Part shown: piece after piece, positions 22,598 to 31,098 of the stretch
Layout: each line of letters begins with the position of its first letter
Numbering within the stretch: position 1 is the stretch's first letter
DNA from: Salinigranum rubrum
GTDB lineage: Archaea; Halobacteriota; Halobacteria; Halobacteriales; Haloferacaceae
Direction of reading: 5' to 3'
Assembly (NCBI RefSeq): GCF_002906575.1
Contig: NZ_CP026314.1
Span: 1 to 39,196, forward strand
Length of the DNA: 39,196 nucleotides
The notes under the pieces: model-generated
What the model saw: only the letters and a program-made list of their open reading frames with translations
Databases searched by the model: none
Told to the model about the DNA's origin: nothing
Made by a program: the position numbers and the translations under genes

Positions 22598-23086
22598 ATG
22601 TACGAACGACTACAGTCAGACATCGAGACGCTGTCGAAGCACATCCTCGACTGGATCGAGGTCGAGCGCGCCGAGAACATCGAGGCCGCGTCGGTCATCT
22701 CCGACGAGGTCGCGACGGACATGGACCGACTCATGCAGGCCGAGGCGTACAAGCATCATCTCATCGAGTACCTCAAGACCGAGAAAACTCGGTTCGACGC
22801 TCGCGAGCGCGAAGAGCCGATGTGTACGTGCGGCGACCCGTATTGTTGTCTCAAGCGCGGGACGCTCCCGCCGTCCGTCCGACGTGCGGAGTCGCTTGAG
22901 AAGGGCATCACCGAATACCAACTCGGTCACTCGGGTGAGCCGCGGGTCCTCCTCGACGCTCGCGAGGAGTGGCTCGAAACCGGCCGTCGCGTCCGACGGA
23001 AGCTCAAGGAGGCGCTCGTCGAGCTTCGGAAAGAGGACGTCGAGGGCGTCGAGGACGACCAGAAAACAAGAGAGGCAACAGCATGA
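22598..23086 (+). CDS. Coiled-coil protein with a cysteine cluster
   Basis: 162 residues from ATG 22598. Helices with heptad character cover about 1-60 and 110-155. In between, MCTCGDPYCCLKRG (about 75-88) holds four Cys in a C-x-C-x4-CC pattern, likely a zinc or metal knot. It is soluble, charged and translationally coupled to the ATPase gene (ATGA at 23083). Candidate cytoplasmic adaptor between the ATPase and the membrane proteins. This role is inferred from order and coiled-coil content only. Confidence 0.68.
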   Translation: MYERLQSDIETLSKHILDWIEVERAENIEAASVISDEVATDMDRLMQAEAYKHHLIEYLKTEKTRFDAREREEPMCTCGDPYCCLKRGTLPPSVRRAESLEKGITEYQLGHSGEPRVLLDAREEWLETGRRVRRKLKEALVELRKEDVEGVEDDQKTREATA

Positions 23087-25146
23087 GTACGGAGAAACGG
23101 CGGTACGGTGAGCACGTCCAGTCGCGGACGAAGCGAGAACGACAGTACCAGACGAAACAGCGGCTCAAAGCGTCCGTCGAAGACGCGAACAAGGCTATCG
23201 CGACCGCCGAGTACCACCGCGCCGGAACCCTTCTTCGCGATGTCATTCTCCCGCTGCTCTCGGAACTCGACGACGCGGAACCGATGTCGACGTACCACCG
23301 GAAGCTTTCGAAGAAAGACTCGGCGGCGTGGTACTGGTCGGAACTCAAACAGTTCCGAGACCGAACCGACCACATCCTCCAACAGGTCGCTCGCGACGAC
23401 CTTTCTCCGGGCGGTCGACTGTCAACCGAGACGAACGGCGTCACGTCCGAGGTCCGAGACGCCCGCCGTGTCATCCGGCGCGCCCTTGACTCCGCGGAGT
23501 CCATCACGGCGCACCACTCGATTACGGATGACGGTCTGACGAATCGCGTCGACGGGATGGGGTTCTCCGTGAAACTCGGGGAGCATCTGCAGGACTACGA
23601 GATGAACATCGGTGACCCCGTGCGGGCGGTCACCGAGGAGGCCGGCCCGCTAAAGACGCTGCACTCGGGTGGTACGGGGTCGGGCAAGTCGACCGGGGCC
23701 GAGCGGGAGTTCGAAGACCTGTACCGACGGAATTTCAACGGCGAGGAGATGAAGTGCATCGACCTCGTCGGCCTCGGCGAAGGCGAGAACGTCCCGACGT
23801 ACGACATCCCACAGCAACAGGACGCACTTCGCGAGGCCCGCGAGGAGATGGGCCTCTCGGCTGACTTCCTCGACGACGAGGCGTACGACCCAGATGTTGA
23901 GGTCCTCGTCCCGATGACGCCGGAACTGAACGGGATGGAACTCCCCTTCGACACGGAAGCCGAGGAGTTCGTGCCGCAACCGTTCACCATCCCGGCGTCG
24001 TCGCTGTCGAAGCCACTCATGGTCGCGCTCATCTCGTCACGACTGTCGACGCAACAGGAGCAGACCATCCGCGACGTCTACGAAACGGTCGACCGCCAAC
24101 AAAACGACTGGCGACTCGCCGACCTCGGAGAGGAGATACTTCGGCGTGACGAGCTGTCGGACAAGCATAAACGGAACGCGCTCAGCGTCCTCCGGTCACT
24201 GCACAACGAGGGGTTCATCCGCACCCACCAGGACGACTACACAATCGACTGGGACGACATTTTCCACTCGACTGAGACGGTCACGGTCTTCTCGCAGTCG
24301 TTGTGCCGGTCGGAAGTGGCGCAACTCATCACGGTCGCGTATCTGTTCGACCGCGTGTGGTCGCTTCGCCGGAGCAACCACTACTACCCGCCACTCGCGG
24401 TGTTGGCCCGCGAGTTGTGGGAGATTGTTCCGCACTCGAAGCGTGACGCGGACGATGGCCGCGCGGCGGCGATTCAGGAGGCCGTCTCGTACCGCGTGTG
24501 GCGGCTCCTCAGAAAGAACCGCCACATCCGAACGACTGTCGTCGGCGACACACAGCACCCCTCAGACCTCCACATCGCCGTCCGAGAGATGTTCAACCGC
24601 TACGTCGTGTACGACGGCGACAACAAGTCGTTCAAAAACATCTTCTCGTGGACCAGTAACGACCGCTGGAAGGCGTTTCGAAGCACCATCTCCGAGAAGA
24701 CCGGAACCGCGGGTATCGTCGGGATGGTCGAACCAGCCGTCGAGGAGCGGCGTATCGAGTTCCTCTCGCCGTTCCAGTACGCGCCGCCGTCGCACCACCA
24801 CCACGACGCTGACGTCGACGCGACCGGGTGGCACGCCCGCGCGAAGTACGTCGAGCACGAAGAGCTACGGATGCCACAGTGGGACCTCTCGGTGCCTCAA
24901 AACCTCGACGTCCCGACGCTCGAAGAGTTCGAGAAGGAACAAGAAGATGACGGCCCGACGCAGAAAGAACCCATCGAGTACCACCGCGAGGAAGCCCGCC
25001 GGAGGGCTCGAAACGGGCAATCTATCCGCACCATCCAGTCTGAGATACCCAACAACCCCGACACGGGCAACCCCTACGGCACGAGTTCGATTCACGGGTG
25101 GGTATCCGACATTATCGACCGACGAACTAACAGTGCCAAATCATAA
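23083..25146 (+). CDS. P-loop DNA-translocase-like ATPase (HerA/VirD4/FtsK type)
   Basis: 687 residues from ATG 23083. Helical N-terminus (about 1-150), then a P-loop GGTGSGKST at 196-204 (Lys 202). The Walker B region is probably PPLAVLARELWE (about 435-446), with a following VVGDTQHPSDL strand (about 487-497) like the sensor part of HerA-type ATPases. A helical C-terminal domain (about 600-687) has R-rich repeats. The P-loop context resembles the coupling/packaging ATPases that pump DNA or protein through membranes. In this block it would be the motor. It lacks N-terminal membrane helices, so anchoring must come from the neighbours. Confidence 0.78.
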   Translation: MSTEKRRYGEHVQSRTKRERQYQTKQRLKASVEDANKAIATAEYHRAGTLLRDVILPLLSELDDAEPMSTYHRKLSKKDSAAWYWSELKQFRDRTDHILQQVARDDLSPGGRLSTETNGVTSEVRDARRVIRRALDSAESITAHHSITDDGLTNRVDGMGFSVKLGEHLQDYEMNIGDPVRAVTEEAGPLKTLHSGGTGSGKSTGAEREFEDLYRRNFNGEEMKCIDLVGLGEGENVPTYDIPQQQDALREAREEMGLSADFLDDEAYDPDVEVLVPMTPELNGMELPFDTEAEEFVPQPFTIPASSLSKPLMVALISSRLSTQQEQTIRDVYETVDRQQNDWRLADLGEEILRRDELSDKHKRNALSVLRSLHNEGFIRTHQDDYTIDWDDIFHSTETVTVFSQSLCRSEVAQLITVAYLFDRVWSLRRSNHYYPPLAVLARELWEIVPHSKRDADDGRAAAIQEAVSYRVWRLLRKNRHIRTTVVGDTQHPSDLHIAVREMFNRYVVYDGDNKSFKNIFSWTSNDRWKAFRSTISEKTGTAGIVGMVEPAVEERRIEFLSPFQYAPPSHHHHDADVDATGWHARAKYVEHEELRMPQWDLSVPQNLDVPTLEEFEKEQEDDGPTQKEPIEYHREEARRRARNGQSIRTIQSEIPNNPDTGNPYGTSSIHGWVSDIIDRRTNSAKS

Positions 25147-25182
25147 TCGCATGACAGCGACCGCGCGCGGCTGTTAGTTCGT
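25122..25182. repeat. 12-bp inverted repeat across the end of the ATPase gene
   Basis: ACGAACTAACAG (25122-25133) and CTGTTAGTTCGT (25171-25182) are exact reverse complements around 37 bases that include the ATPase stop codon (25144-25146). As RNA it is a long hairpin that could end or stabilise the transcript; as DNA it could be a binding or recombination site. Confidence 0.5.
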
Positions 25183-25361
25183 TAGCCTGGAAAAATATCG
25201 TACCCGCTACTCTCTATAACACGCGCGCGTCTGGAATCCTCAGAATCGTTCGGGGTCTCCCCAAACCACGGACAGAAATCGGGCCGGTAGAGTGCATCAC
25301 CGGCCGAATCGTGTGCACAACGAGTGCACAGTGTGCAGATTCACCCACTTCTTAGACACAG
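25147..25361 (+). promoter_or_regulatory. Promoter/operator region of the MoxR-VWA operon
   Basis: 215 bases without a gene. It contains CTATAAC (about 25214, possible TATA box) and a 7-bp inverted repeat GGCCGGT (25282-25288)/ACCGGCC (25299-25305) with a 10-base spacer. GTGCAC palindromes follow at 25313-25318 and 25324-25329, 11 bases apart, and GTGTGCA at 25331-25337. The second half of the block thus probably has its own regulated promoter. Confidence 0.5.
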
Positions 25362-26504
25362 ATGAAAGACGACGACATCCAAGACGCCATCCGCGACGGG
25401 GCCACGCGCGCGGGCGAGATCGCCGAGCACGTCGGCGTGACCGGCTCGACCGCTCGACGGTACCTCAAGGCCGCCGCCGAAGACGCGAACTCGCTCATCA
25501 CACGCCAGACCGCGCCGTCGGGGAGCGGATACGTATACGGTATACAGAATCAAGATACAGATACAGCATCCGAGATGCCGGTCTTCGGCGACCGCGAGTA
25601 TGCGTGGGAGACGTGGGTCCCAGAGGCCGACGCCGGGGGCTACGTCGAGACCGACGGCGAGCGCTCGGACATCGAGGCGCTCATCGACAACCGCGACGCC
25701 ACGGGACAGCTGCCGCGATTCCGACTCACCGGTCCGCCGGGGACGGGGAAGACGACGCTCGCGACGTCCATCGCTGCCGAGCGACAGTGGCCGCTCATCA
25801 CGATCCAGTTCACGAGCGCCATGCGCGATTCCGAAATCTTCGGGAGCCCGCACATCATCGGTGGCGAGTCGGTGTGGGTCGACGGCCCGGGCGTCAAGGC
25901 GCTTCTGTGCTCTCAGGTCCGCCCCGTGGTGGTCGTCCTCGACGAGGTCAACCGCGCACCTTTCGCCCGGAAGGCGTCGCTGCAGTCCGTCCTCGACCAC
26001 CGCGCACAGGCGACGCTCCAACTGCGTGGCGGTGAGGTCATCGAGGGCGACCCGCAGAACCTCATCACTGTCGCGACGATGAACGAGGGCTCGGAGTACG
26101 AGACCTATCCCATCGACCCCGCAGAGAAGCGCCGCCACGGAAACACGTGGGAAGTCCCCTTCCTCGGCATGGTCGACGTCGACCGCGAGGCATCACTCGT
26201 CGCAGACCGGACGCCCGTCGCCGACGAGGTCGCTCACGGCCTGGTCCGCATCGCGAACGACGTCCGCGAGCTCGCGCTTGAAGACGAGACCAGCCCCGTG
26301 AAGAAGGGTATCGCGACGTCGACGCTCCTCGAATGGGCGCGGACGGCCGCGGCGTACCGCCAGTCCGACCGCCCTGACCCCGTGGTTCGCGCCGCCAGGA
26401 GTGCGGTTCTCCGGCCTCACTACGGCGACCTCGCCGCGGACGAGGTCGAGGCTGTCATCGTCGACGGGTTGAGTCGCGTACGCGCACACGCGGGAGCCGC
26501 GTGA
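25362..26504 (+). CDS. MoxR/CbbQ-type AAA+ ATPase with N-terminal HTH
   Basis: 380 residues from ATG 25362. Residues about 1-45 are a small HTH (RAGEIAEHVGVTGSTARRYL). The AAA+ domain has Walker A GPPGTGKTT (124-132), Walker B VVVLDEVNR (about 189-197) and a sensor-like VATMNEG (about 231-237). The F-G-S-P-H insert after Walker A fits the MoxR/NorQ/CobS branch. These act as chaperones that remodel target proteins together with a VWA partner, the next gene. The extra HTH is unusual for the family and could tie the chaperone to DNA or to its own control. Confidence 0.88.
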   Translation: MKDDDIQDAIRDGATRAGEIAEHVGVTGSTARRYLKAAAEDANSLITRQTAPSGSGYVYGIQNQDTDTASEMPVFGDREYAWETWVPEADAGGYVETDGERSDIEALIDNRDATGQLPRFRLTGPPGTGKTTLATSIAAERQWPLITIQFTSAMRDSEIFGSPHIIGGESVWVDGPGVKALLCSQVRPVVVVLDEVNRAPFARKASLQSVLDHRAQATLQLRGGEVIEGDPQNLITVATMNEGSEYETYPIDPAEKRRHGNTWEVPFLGMVDVDREASLVADRTPVADEVAHGLVRIANDVRELALEDETSPVKKGIATSTLLEWARTAAAYRQSDRPDPVVRAARSAVLRPHYGDLAADEVEAVIVDGLSRVRAHAGAA

Positions 26505-27523
26505 TGCAGGCACTCACCGACGACGTCGACGCGGCCGCGGGTTGGCTCTTTGACCCGGAGTTCGAAGACGGGGAGTTTGACGAGGGTGAGGAGGACGTCG
26601 TGCTCCTCGCGGAGATCGTCGGCCACGGCGCGAGTGACGGTGTCGTCGACGAGGGCGTGCCGGTCGATGACGACCCCGACGACTCCGAAGAGTCAGTCGA
26701 GTGGTCGGCCGAACTCGACGACGACCTCGCTGCTCGCGACGAGCGTATCGAGGCGTACGACCGCGACGCACATCACGCGGCCGTGCGCGAGCACCTTCGA
26801 CAGACGGGTGTCGCAGACCACGTGCAGGAGGCGCTCGCCGATGTCGCGACCGAAGAGCGAGACACGACCGACCGCGAGGGCGACGTCCTCGATATGCGGG
26901 CTATCACACGCCGGCTCGCGGGCGACACCACGGTTCGTGACTACTACCGTCGCCGGAGCGAGAAACCCGGCGGCGACCTCGCGGTCGGCGTCTCACTCGA
27001 CATGTCAGGGTCGATGAGCGGGAGCGAACTTGAAGCGAAGGCCGCCGTCGGGGCGTTCCTCTTCGCGGTGCAAGAGTTGGGAGGCGACATCGTCGCGAAC
27101 GCGTGGCACGTCAACGACGGCGCGAAGGTTCGCATCCTCACGGCGCCGTTCGAGCGATTCCGATGGGAACACCTCGACGGCGTGCAGCCGGCGGGTGGCG
27201 ACCCCATCGCGGCGGGGATGTGGGAGTGCGGCGTGATGCTCCGACAGACTCACGCCCGCGAGAAACTCCTCGTCGTCATCACGGATGGCCGGCCGTCGGT
27301 CGTTTCCCGAGACAAGGGCGCGTACGACTCGGCTGTCGAGGAAGCCCGCGACACGGTTTCGGACCTTCGCGCCCGCGACCTCTCGGTCGTCGGCTTCGGC
27401 TTCGGGTCGGCGAGTGAGCGGAACCTCGAATCGATGTTCGGCGACCAGTACCACGCGGTCGGCCTCGACGGCCTCGCTGACGCGCTCGTCGAAGAGTACG
27501 CGGACCACCGGAAGACGAGATAA
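26504..27523 (+). CDS. VWA-domain protein, MoxR partner
   Basis: 339 residues; ATG 26504 (TGATG overlap), or the adjoining GTG 26501. The first 130 residues are very acidic. The VWA domain carries the MIDAS motif D166-M-S-G-S, then GGD (about 233) and LVVITDGRP (about 255), all three metal-binding parts. VWA proteins next to MoxR (NorD, CobT, YehP type) bind substrates for the ATPase. No signal peptide or membrane segment, so it acts inside the cell. The pair could assemble or load the membrane machinery encoded around it. Confidence 0.88.
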   Translation: MQALTDDVDAAAGWLFDPEFEDGEFDEGEEDVVLLAEIVGHGASDGVVDEGVPVDDDPDDSEESVEWSAELDDDLAARDERIEAYDRDAHHAAVREHLRQTGVADHVQEALADVATEERDTTDREGDVLDMRAITRRLAGDTTVRDYYRRRSEKPGGDLAVGVSLDMSGSMSGSELEAKAAVGAFLFAVQELGGDIVANAWHVNDGAKVRILTAPFERFRWEHLDGVQPAGGDPIAAGMWECGVMLRQTHAREKLLVVITDGRPSVVSRDKGAYDSAVEEARDTVSDLRARDLSVVGFGFGSASERNLESMFGDQYHAVGLDGLADALVEEYADHRKTR

Positions 27524-27525
27524 CC

Positions 27526-27612
27526 ATGTTCGACACCGACCGACCACCGCCTCTCACCACTGACTCCCCCTTTTCGCACCGACTCAACAGAGACACACTC
27601 GACACTCAATAG
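27526..27612 (+). CDS. Possible 28-residue peptide
   Basis: ATG two bases after the VWA stop, ending in TAG at 27610-27612. The 28 residues are Pro/Thr/Asp-rich without a membrane segment. No clear ribosome-binding site. The close spacing fits the operon, but it may be an untranslated gap. Confidence 0.25.
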   Translation: MFDTDRPPPLTTDSPFSHRLNRDTLDTQ

Positions 27613-27629
27613 ATGTTCACACACAGACC

Positions 27630-27851
27630 ATGACGGGAGAGCAACAGCGACCGCTCACCCCGAACGGCAACGGCGCACAGCTCTACCTCGGACGCGACCT
27701 CCTCGACGACACGGCCTGTCCGCTCGCACAGGGGCAGGAGGTCACGGCGACTGTCATCGACGGCATCGGCGTGTTACTCACCGAGGTGGACGACGACCGC
27801 GAGTACGCGGTCGAACCAGACCCCGACCAGATGACTCTCACCGATGTTTGA
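27630..27851 (+). CDS. Small AbrB-like or antitoxin-like protein
   Basis: 73 residues from ATG 27630. The pattern of beta strands with a central L-Y-L-G-R-D-L-L, a turn and V-T-A-T-V-I-D-G-I-G-V-L-L resembles the swapped-hairpin AbrB/MazE fold of haloarchaeal regulators. One Cys. The stop overlaps the next gene's start region (ATG 27844). No toxin gene is adjacent, so if AbrB-like it is probably a regulator rather than an antitoxin. Confidence 0.55.
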   Translation: MTGEQQRPLTPNGNGAQLYLGRDLLDDTACPLAQGQEVTATVIDGIGVLLTEVDDDREYAVEPDPDQMTLTDV

Positions 27852-28791
27852 ACGAATCAAGAACGCGTACGACGTCGTCTCGAATCCCTCGCGGTACCGC
27901 AACCCCGACGAGGTCGACCTCGAGGAGACCGCGGACCCGACCTCGTGGCGGGACCAGACGAAGCCGACGCTCACCGAGCGGTTCGCCTCGCGCAAGCGAG
28001 TGTTCCTCTCGCTGTCGTTCCTCGGCTTCATCGTCCTCGGACTCCTCGCCGCGTACTCGAAGACGTACCTTCCGGGCCTGTACGGCTCGGTGTGGGTCAA
28101 ACGCGGGCTCGTCGCGATGGTCGCGACGCCGACACTCTTCTTCGCGGGCGCGTCGTGGATGCGGTCGAAACTCCGTAGCGTCGACCGCCTCGACCTCGTC
28201 ATCGACGGGGAGCCGACCTCGTTCTACGGCGCACACTCGACGGACAGCAACGGTAACGACGTGTTCCAGCCGCTCAAGGGATTCGACTGGCTCGGGATGC
28301 GTGGCTCGCCGCTCACGCTGTCGGACCTCGACGAGGACTTTCACCAGGCGTTCGCGAAGGAGGGCCGGGACCCCGACTCACCCGCGAAGATTCGCGTCGA
28401 GGATGCTGTGAGTGGTGTCGCGGAGACGGCGACCGGCAAGGTCGTCGTCGCACAGACCGGCGGCCTCGAACTCGATCCGTACGGACGGGAGTCGGACATC
28501 TACACCGTCCCGCCGGACCTCGCCGACAAAGAACAGTACCGACGCCTGGTGCGGACGACCGACAAGGTCCACGACCGCAACGCCGAGCTCCGCGACAAGG
28601 TCTCGGCACTCGAAGAGCGGCGTGACTACTGGAAGGGCGAGGCACAGAAGGAACGCGAGGAGATCGTCGCCGACATCACGAAGACACACAGCGACCTCGC
28701 CGAGGCCGGGTTCCGGCCACGCAAAGAACGCGAGAGCGGCCGTATCGACCCGACGAGCTATCCATTGCAGAACGGAGACAGTAACTCATGA
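27844..28791 (+). CDS. Membrane protein with cytoplasmic coiled coil
   Basis: 315 residues, ATG 27844. Cytoplasmic start (about 1-48), two membrane helices (about 51-71 VFLSLSFLGFIVLGLLAAY and 85-104 RGLVAMVATPTLFFAGASW), then an inside domain with strands (KVVVAQTGGLELDPYG) and a coiled coil (about 238-285, KVHDRNAELRDKVSALEERR). The hairpin plus large inner part suits a membrane platform that docks cytoplasmic partners. Overlaps the next gene by ATGA. Family not recognised. Confidence 0.72.
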   Translation: MFERIKNAYDVVSNPSRYRNPDEVDLEETADPTSWRDQTKPTLTERFASRKRVFLSLSFLGFIVLGLLAAYSKTYLPGLYGSVWVKRGLVAMVATPTLFFAGASWMRSKLRSVDRLDLVIDGEPTSFYGAHSTDSNGNDVFQPLKGFDWLGMRGSPLTLSDLDEDFHQAFAKEGRDPDSPAKIRVEDAVSGVAETATGKVVVAQTGGLELDPYGRESDIYTVPPDLADKEQYRRLVRTTDKVHDRNAELRDKVSALEERRDYWKGEAQKEREEIVADITKTHSDLAEAGFRPRKERESGRIDPTSYPLQNGDSNS

Positions 28792-30356
28792 ACATCGACA
28801 CCTCACGCACGCGCACGCGTATCGGTATCCTTCTCGCCGTCTTTACCCTCATCTCCGCGGCTACCTTCGGCCTCGTCGCCGCAGGCTCGGCGGTCGCACA
28901 AACGGCGACACAGGACGCAACGCTCGCGGTCTCCCAACCGGACTACGTCGAGGGCTCGGTCGAGCAGTCCTCGACGAACGGGACGACGATGTACACCATC
29001 GGCTCGCGAACAGCCACCCTCAAGCCACAGAACTTTGACAGCGCCGACGTCGTCGGGTTCGGCATCGAGGAAGACGCCGGAAAGCTGACCTACGACGACC
29101 GATTCGACGTGTATCGGTTCGACGCCTCGAACAACACGGGGACGTTCACCGTCTACTTCGAGACCGAACGCGAAGTCACGCGCGAGGTCAACAACTCGAC
29201 GACGACCCAGACGGTTCGAGACCGCTACACGGCTATCGTGCGCGTCACGGACGCGAGCGAGTACGCACACCTCAAGGGCGGAACGCTCGAGGAGCGTCGA
29301 CAGGCCGCGGAGAACTGGTCGGCGTTCGCGAGCGGTGTCCGCGGCGTCTACGGCGAGGACGCCGACCTCGAAACACGGACCCAACAGGCGATTAACCTCC
29401 TCAAGCTGCAGAAAGACCCGCTGGCGGCGCTGTCGGGTGGGTTCACATCGACGTGGCTCATCCTCCTCGGGTTCGGCGGGCCGGGCGCACTCCTGGTGAC
29501 GATCTCTATCGTCGCGTGGCACATCTGGTCGCGACGCGACGACCTCCGGTACCGAAATCGACAGGAGTCGCTCAAAGCCGACGCGGCGGACCTCGACGAC
29601 CGATACCGCGAGCTCCAACACGAAGAGCGCAAGCGGGTCCTCCAAAACAAAGACTGGCAGGACATCGTGCCCGACGACCACGTCGCGCGGGCGATGCGCG
29701 ACACGCTCGGTGAGACAGTGTTCGACGGCATGGTGCGCCTACAGGAACTCCTCTTACCCGAGAAACTGGTCCGTGACCGCCTGCAGGCGATGGACCAGCA
29801 CGGCTACGTCGGTGTCGTCGAGCGGACGGCCTCGGACGGTGGCCCCGACGGGTCGACGAGCATCGAATCGGCACGGGTCGCCCATCGCGACGACCTCGTC
29901 GACGACGTCGACACGGTCTCACTCGACGAGCCTTCCGACGAGTTCGTCGACGCCCTGGACTGGTCGGACGACGATCTCGTGAGCTTCGACCTCGTCGGTG
30001 CCGAGCTCACGCGCGACCCCGACGTCCGCCTCGACGGTCTCGACCTTGACGAACTCATGGTCGAACTCGACACGCAACGCCAGAACCTCGACGACCCCGA
30101 CGTGTGGGGCGAGTACATCCTGCAGTTCGTCCGTGACGTCCGCGAGTCTGATTACTGCGACCAGCGGGGACAGCCCGACGAGACGCGGTACATCCTCAAC
30201 CAGTGGCTGCAGATCGCACAGAAGTCGACCGAGAAGTTCGACTTCCCGCTGCTCGAGATGATGGGTGACTCGATTGAACGGGCGCTCATCGAGCACGACC
30301 CGGTCGCCGAAGCCGAGACGACCGTGCGCGACGTGCAGGAGGGGCGGGGGTCGTGA
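28788..30356 (+). CDS. Bitopic envelope protein, outer domain plus cytoplasmic domain
   Basis: 522 residues. A signal peptide or N-terminal anchor (about 12-38, ending SAVAQ) is followed by an outer beta domain to about 215, with sequons (NGTT, NNTG, NNST). One membrane helix (about 221-246) comes next, then a cytoplasmic helical region with DLDDRYRELQHEERKR and acidic, winged-helix-like segments (about 300-345). It thus connects the outside with the cytoplasm, as would a gating or sensing subunit. Overlaps neighbours on both sides (ATGA, GTGA). Confidence 0.75.
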   Translation: MNIDTSRTRTRIGILLAVFTLISAATFGLVAAGSAVAQTATQDATLAVSQPDYVEGSVEQSSTNGTTMYTIGSRTATLKPQNFDSADVVGFGIEEDAGKLTYDDRFDVYRFDASNNTGTFTVYFETEREVTREVNNSTTTQTVRDRYTAIVRVTDASEYAHLKGGTLEERRQAAENWSAFASGVRGVYGEDADLETRTQQAINLLKLQKDPLAALSGGFTSTWLILLGFGGPGALLVTISIVAWHIWSRRDDLRYRNRQESLKADAADLDDRYRELQHEERKRVLQNKDWQDIVPDDHVARAMRDTLGETVFDGMVRLQELLLPEKLVRDRLQAMDQHGYVGVVERTASDGGPDGSTSIESARVAHRDDLVDDVDTVSLDEPSDEFVDALDWSDDDLVSFDLVGAELTRDPDVRLDGLDLDELMVELDTQRQNLDDPDVWGEYILQFVRDVRESDYCDQRGQPDETRYILNQWLQIAQKSTEKFDFPLLEMMGDSIERALIEHDPVAEAETTVRDVQEGRGS

Positions 30357-30796
30357 CCCGACTCTCACGCCGTGCGGTCCTCGCGGGCGCGGTCGGTGTC
30401 GCGACCTCCCTCGCCGGGTGCAGTACAATGGACAGCGACGACGAGGCGACGTCGACCGAGACTCCCGAACCGGACGGCGCGTATGACATCACCCGTGTCG
30501 TCGTTCCGAGACGAGTTGAGGCCGGAGACAGCGTTTCTGTAACGCTGTTCATCCGCGAGACGAGCGCCGAGCGGTACATCACGGCGAATCCACCGATTCG
30601 ATTCTACCACGTGCAAGACGAGCGCCGACTCCAACAGGTTCCGATGATACATCTCGACCCGGGGGAGTACCGACTCTGGGAGATGGACTTTCTCACGGGC
30701 GTGCCGCTACAGAACGAACCGCCAGTGACAGAACATCCGGGGACACTCCTCGTCGACGTCGACGGGCACGTCGAGACCGTGGAGGTGGTTCGGTGA
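30353..30796 (+). CDS. Tat-exported lipoprotein
   Basis: 147 residues from GTG 30353. The N-terminus has twin-arginine SRRAVLAG, an Ala/Val/Gly-rich stretch and the lipobox LAGC (Cys at about residue 22). This is the haloarchaeal Tat-lipoprotein signal. An acidic, Thr-rich spacer precedes a beta-sandwich-like domain (YDITRVVVPRRVEAGDSVSVTLFI and following). It would sit anchored on the outer face of the membrane. Same operon, overlapping both neighbours. Confidence 0.82.
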   Translation: MTRLSRRAVLAGAVGVATSLAGCSTMDSDDEATSTETPEPDGAYDITRVVVPRRVEAGDSVSVTLFIRETSAERYITANPPIRFYHVQDERRLQQVPMIHLDPGEYRLWEMDFLTGVPLQNEPPVTEHPGTLLVDVDGHVETVEVVR

Positions 30797-31098
30797 CTCA
30801 GACAGGAGACTCTGGACTAACAACCGAACAGAAAGAGGACGTCAAAGCCGCCGCTATCAGTGCGCTCGGAAACCGTCTCTCTTGGTTCGTCCACGGCGTA
30901 GCAGGCGCGCTCATCGCGACCGGCGTGCAGAAAGCCGGATGGATACCAAAATGGGTCGCTGGCAACCCGTCTCACGTCGAATACATCGGCTTCGGCGTGT
31001 TCTTGCTGGTTGCGACATCGCTGGTCAATCACCTCAGACAGTCTGACAGATTCAGAGAAATCGAGCAGGCTATGGAGGACATCGAAAATGCAGACTGA
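30793..31098 (+). CDS. Small membrane protein (101 aa)
   Basis: GTG 30793 overlaps the lipoprotein stop. The soluble, charged start (about 1-27) is followed by two membrane helices (about 30-50 WFVHGVAGALIATGVQKAGW and 64-82 VEYIGFGVFLLVATSLVNHL) and a short charged tail. Its end overlaps the start of the polytopic protein (ATG 31088). A holin-like topology can be drawn, but no holin family is recognised. Confidence 0.7.
   Translation: MTQTGDSGLTTEQKEDVKAAAISALGNRLSWFVHGVAGALIATGVQKAGWIPKWVAGNPSHVEYIGFGVFLLVATSLVNHLRQSDRFREIEQAMEDIENAD

Noticed and set aside
27630-27851. Second toxin-antitoxin pair
   Set aside because: The 73-aa protein is AbrB/antitoxin-like at most, and the next gene is a membrane coiled-coil protein, not a toxin.
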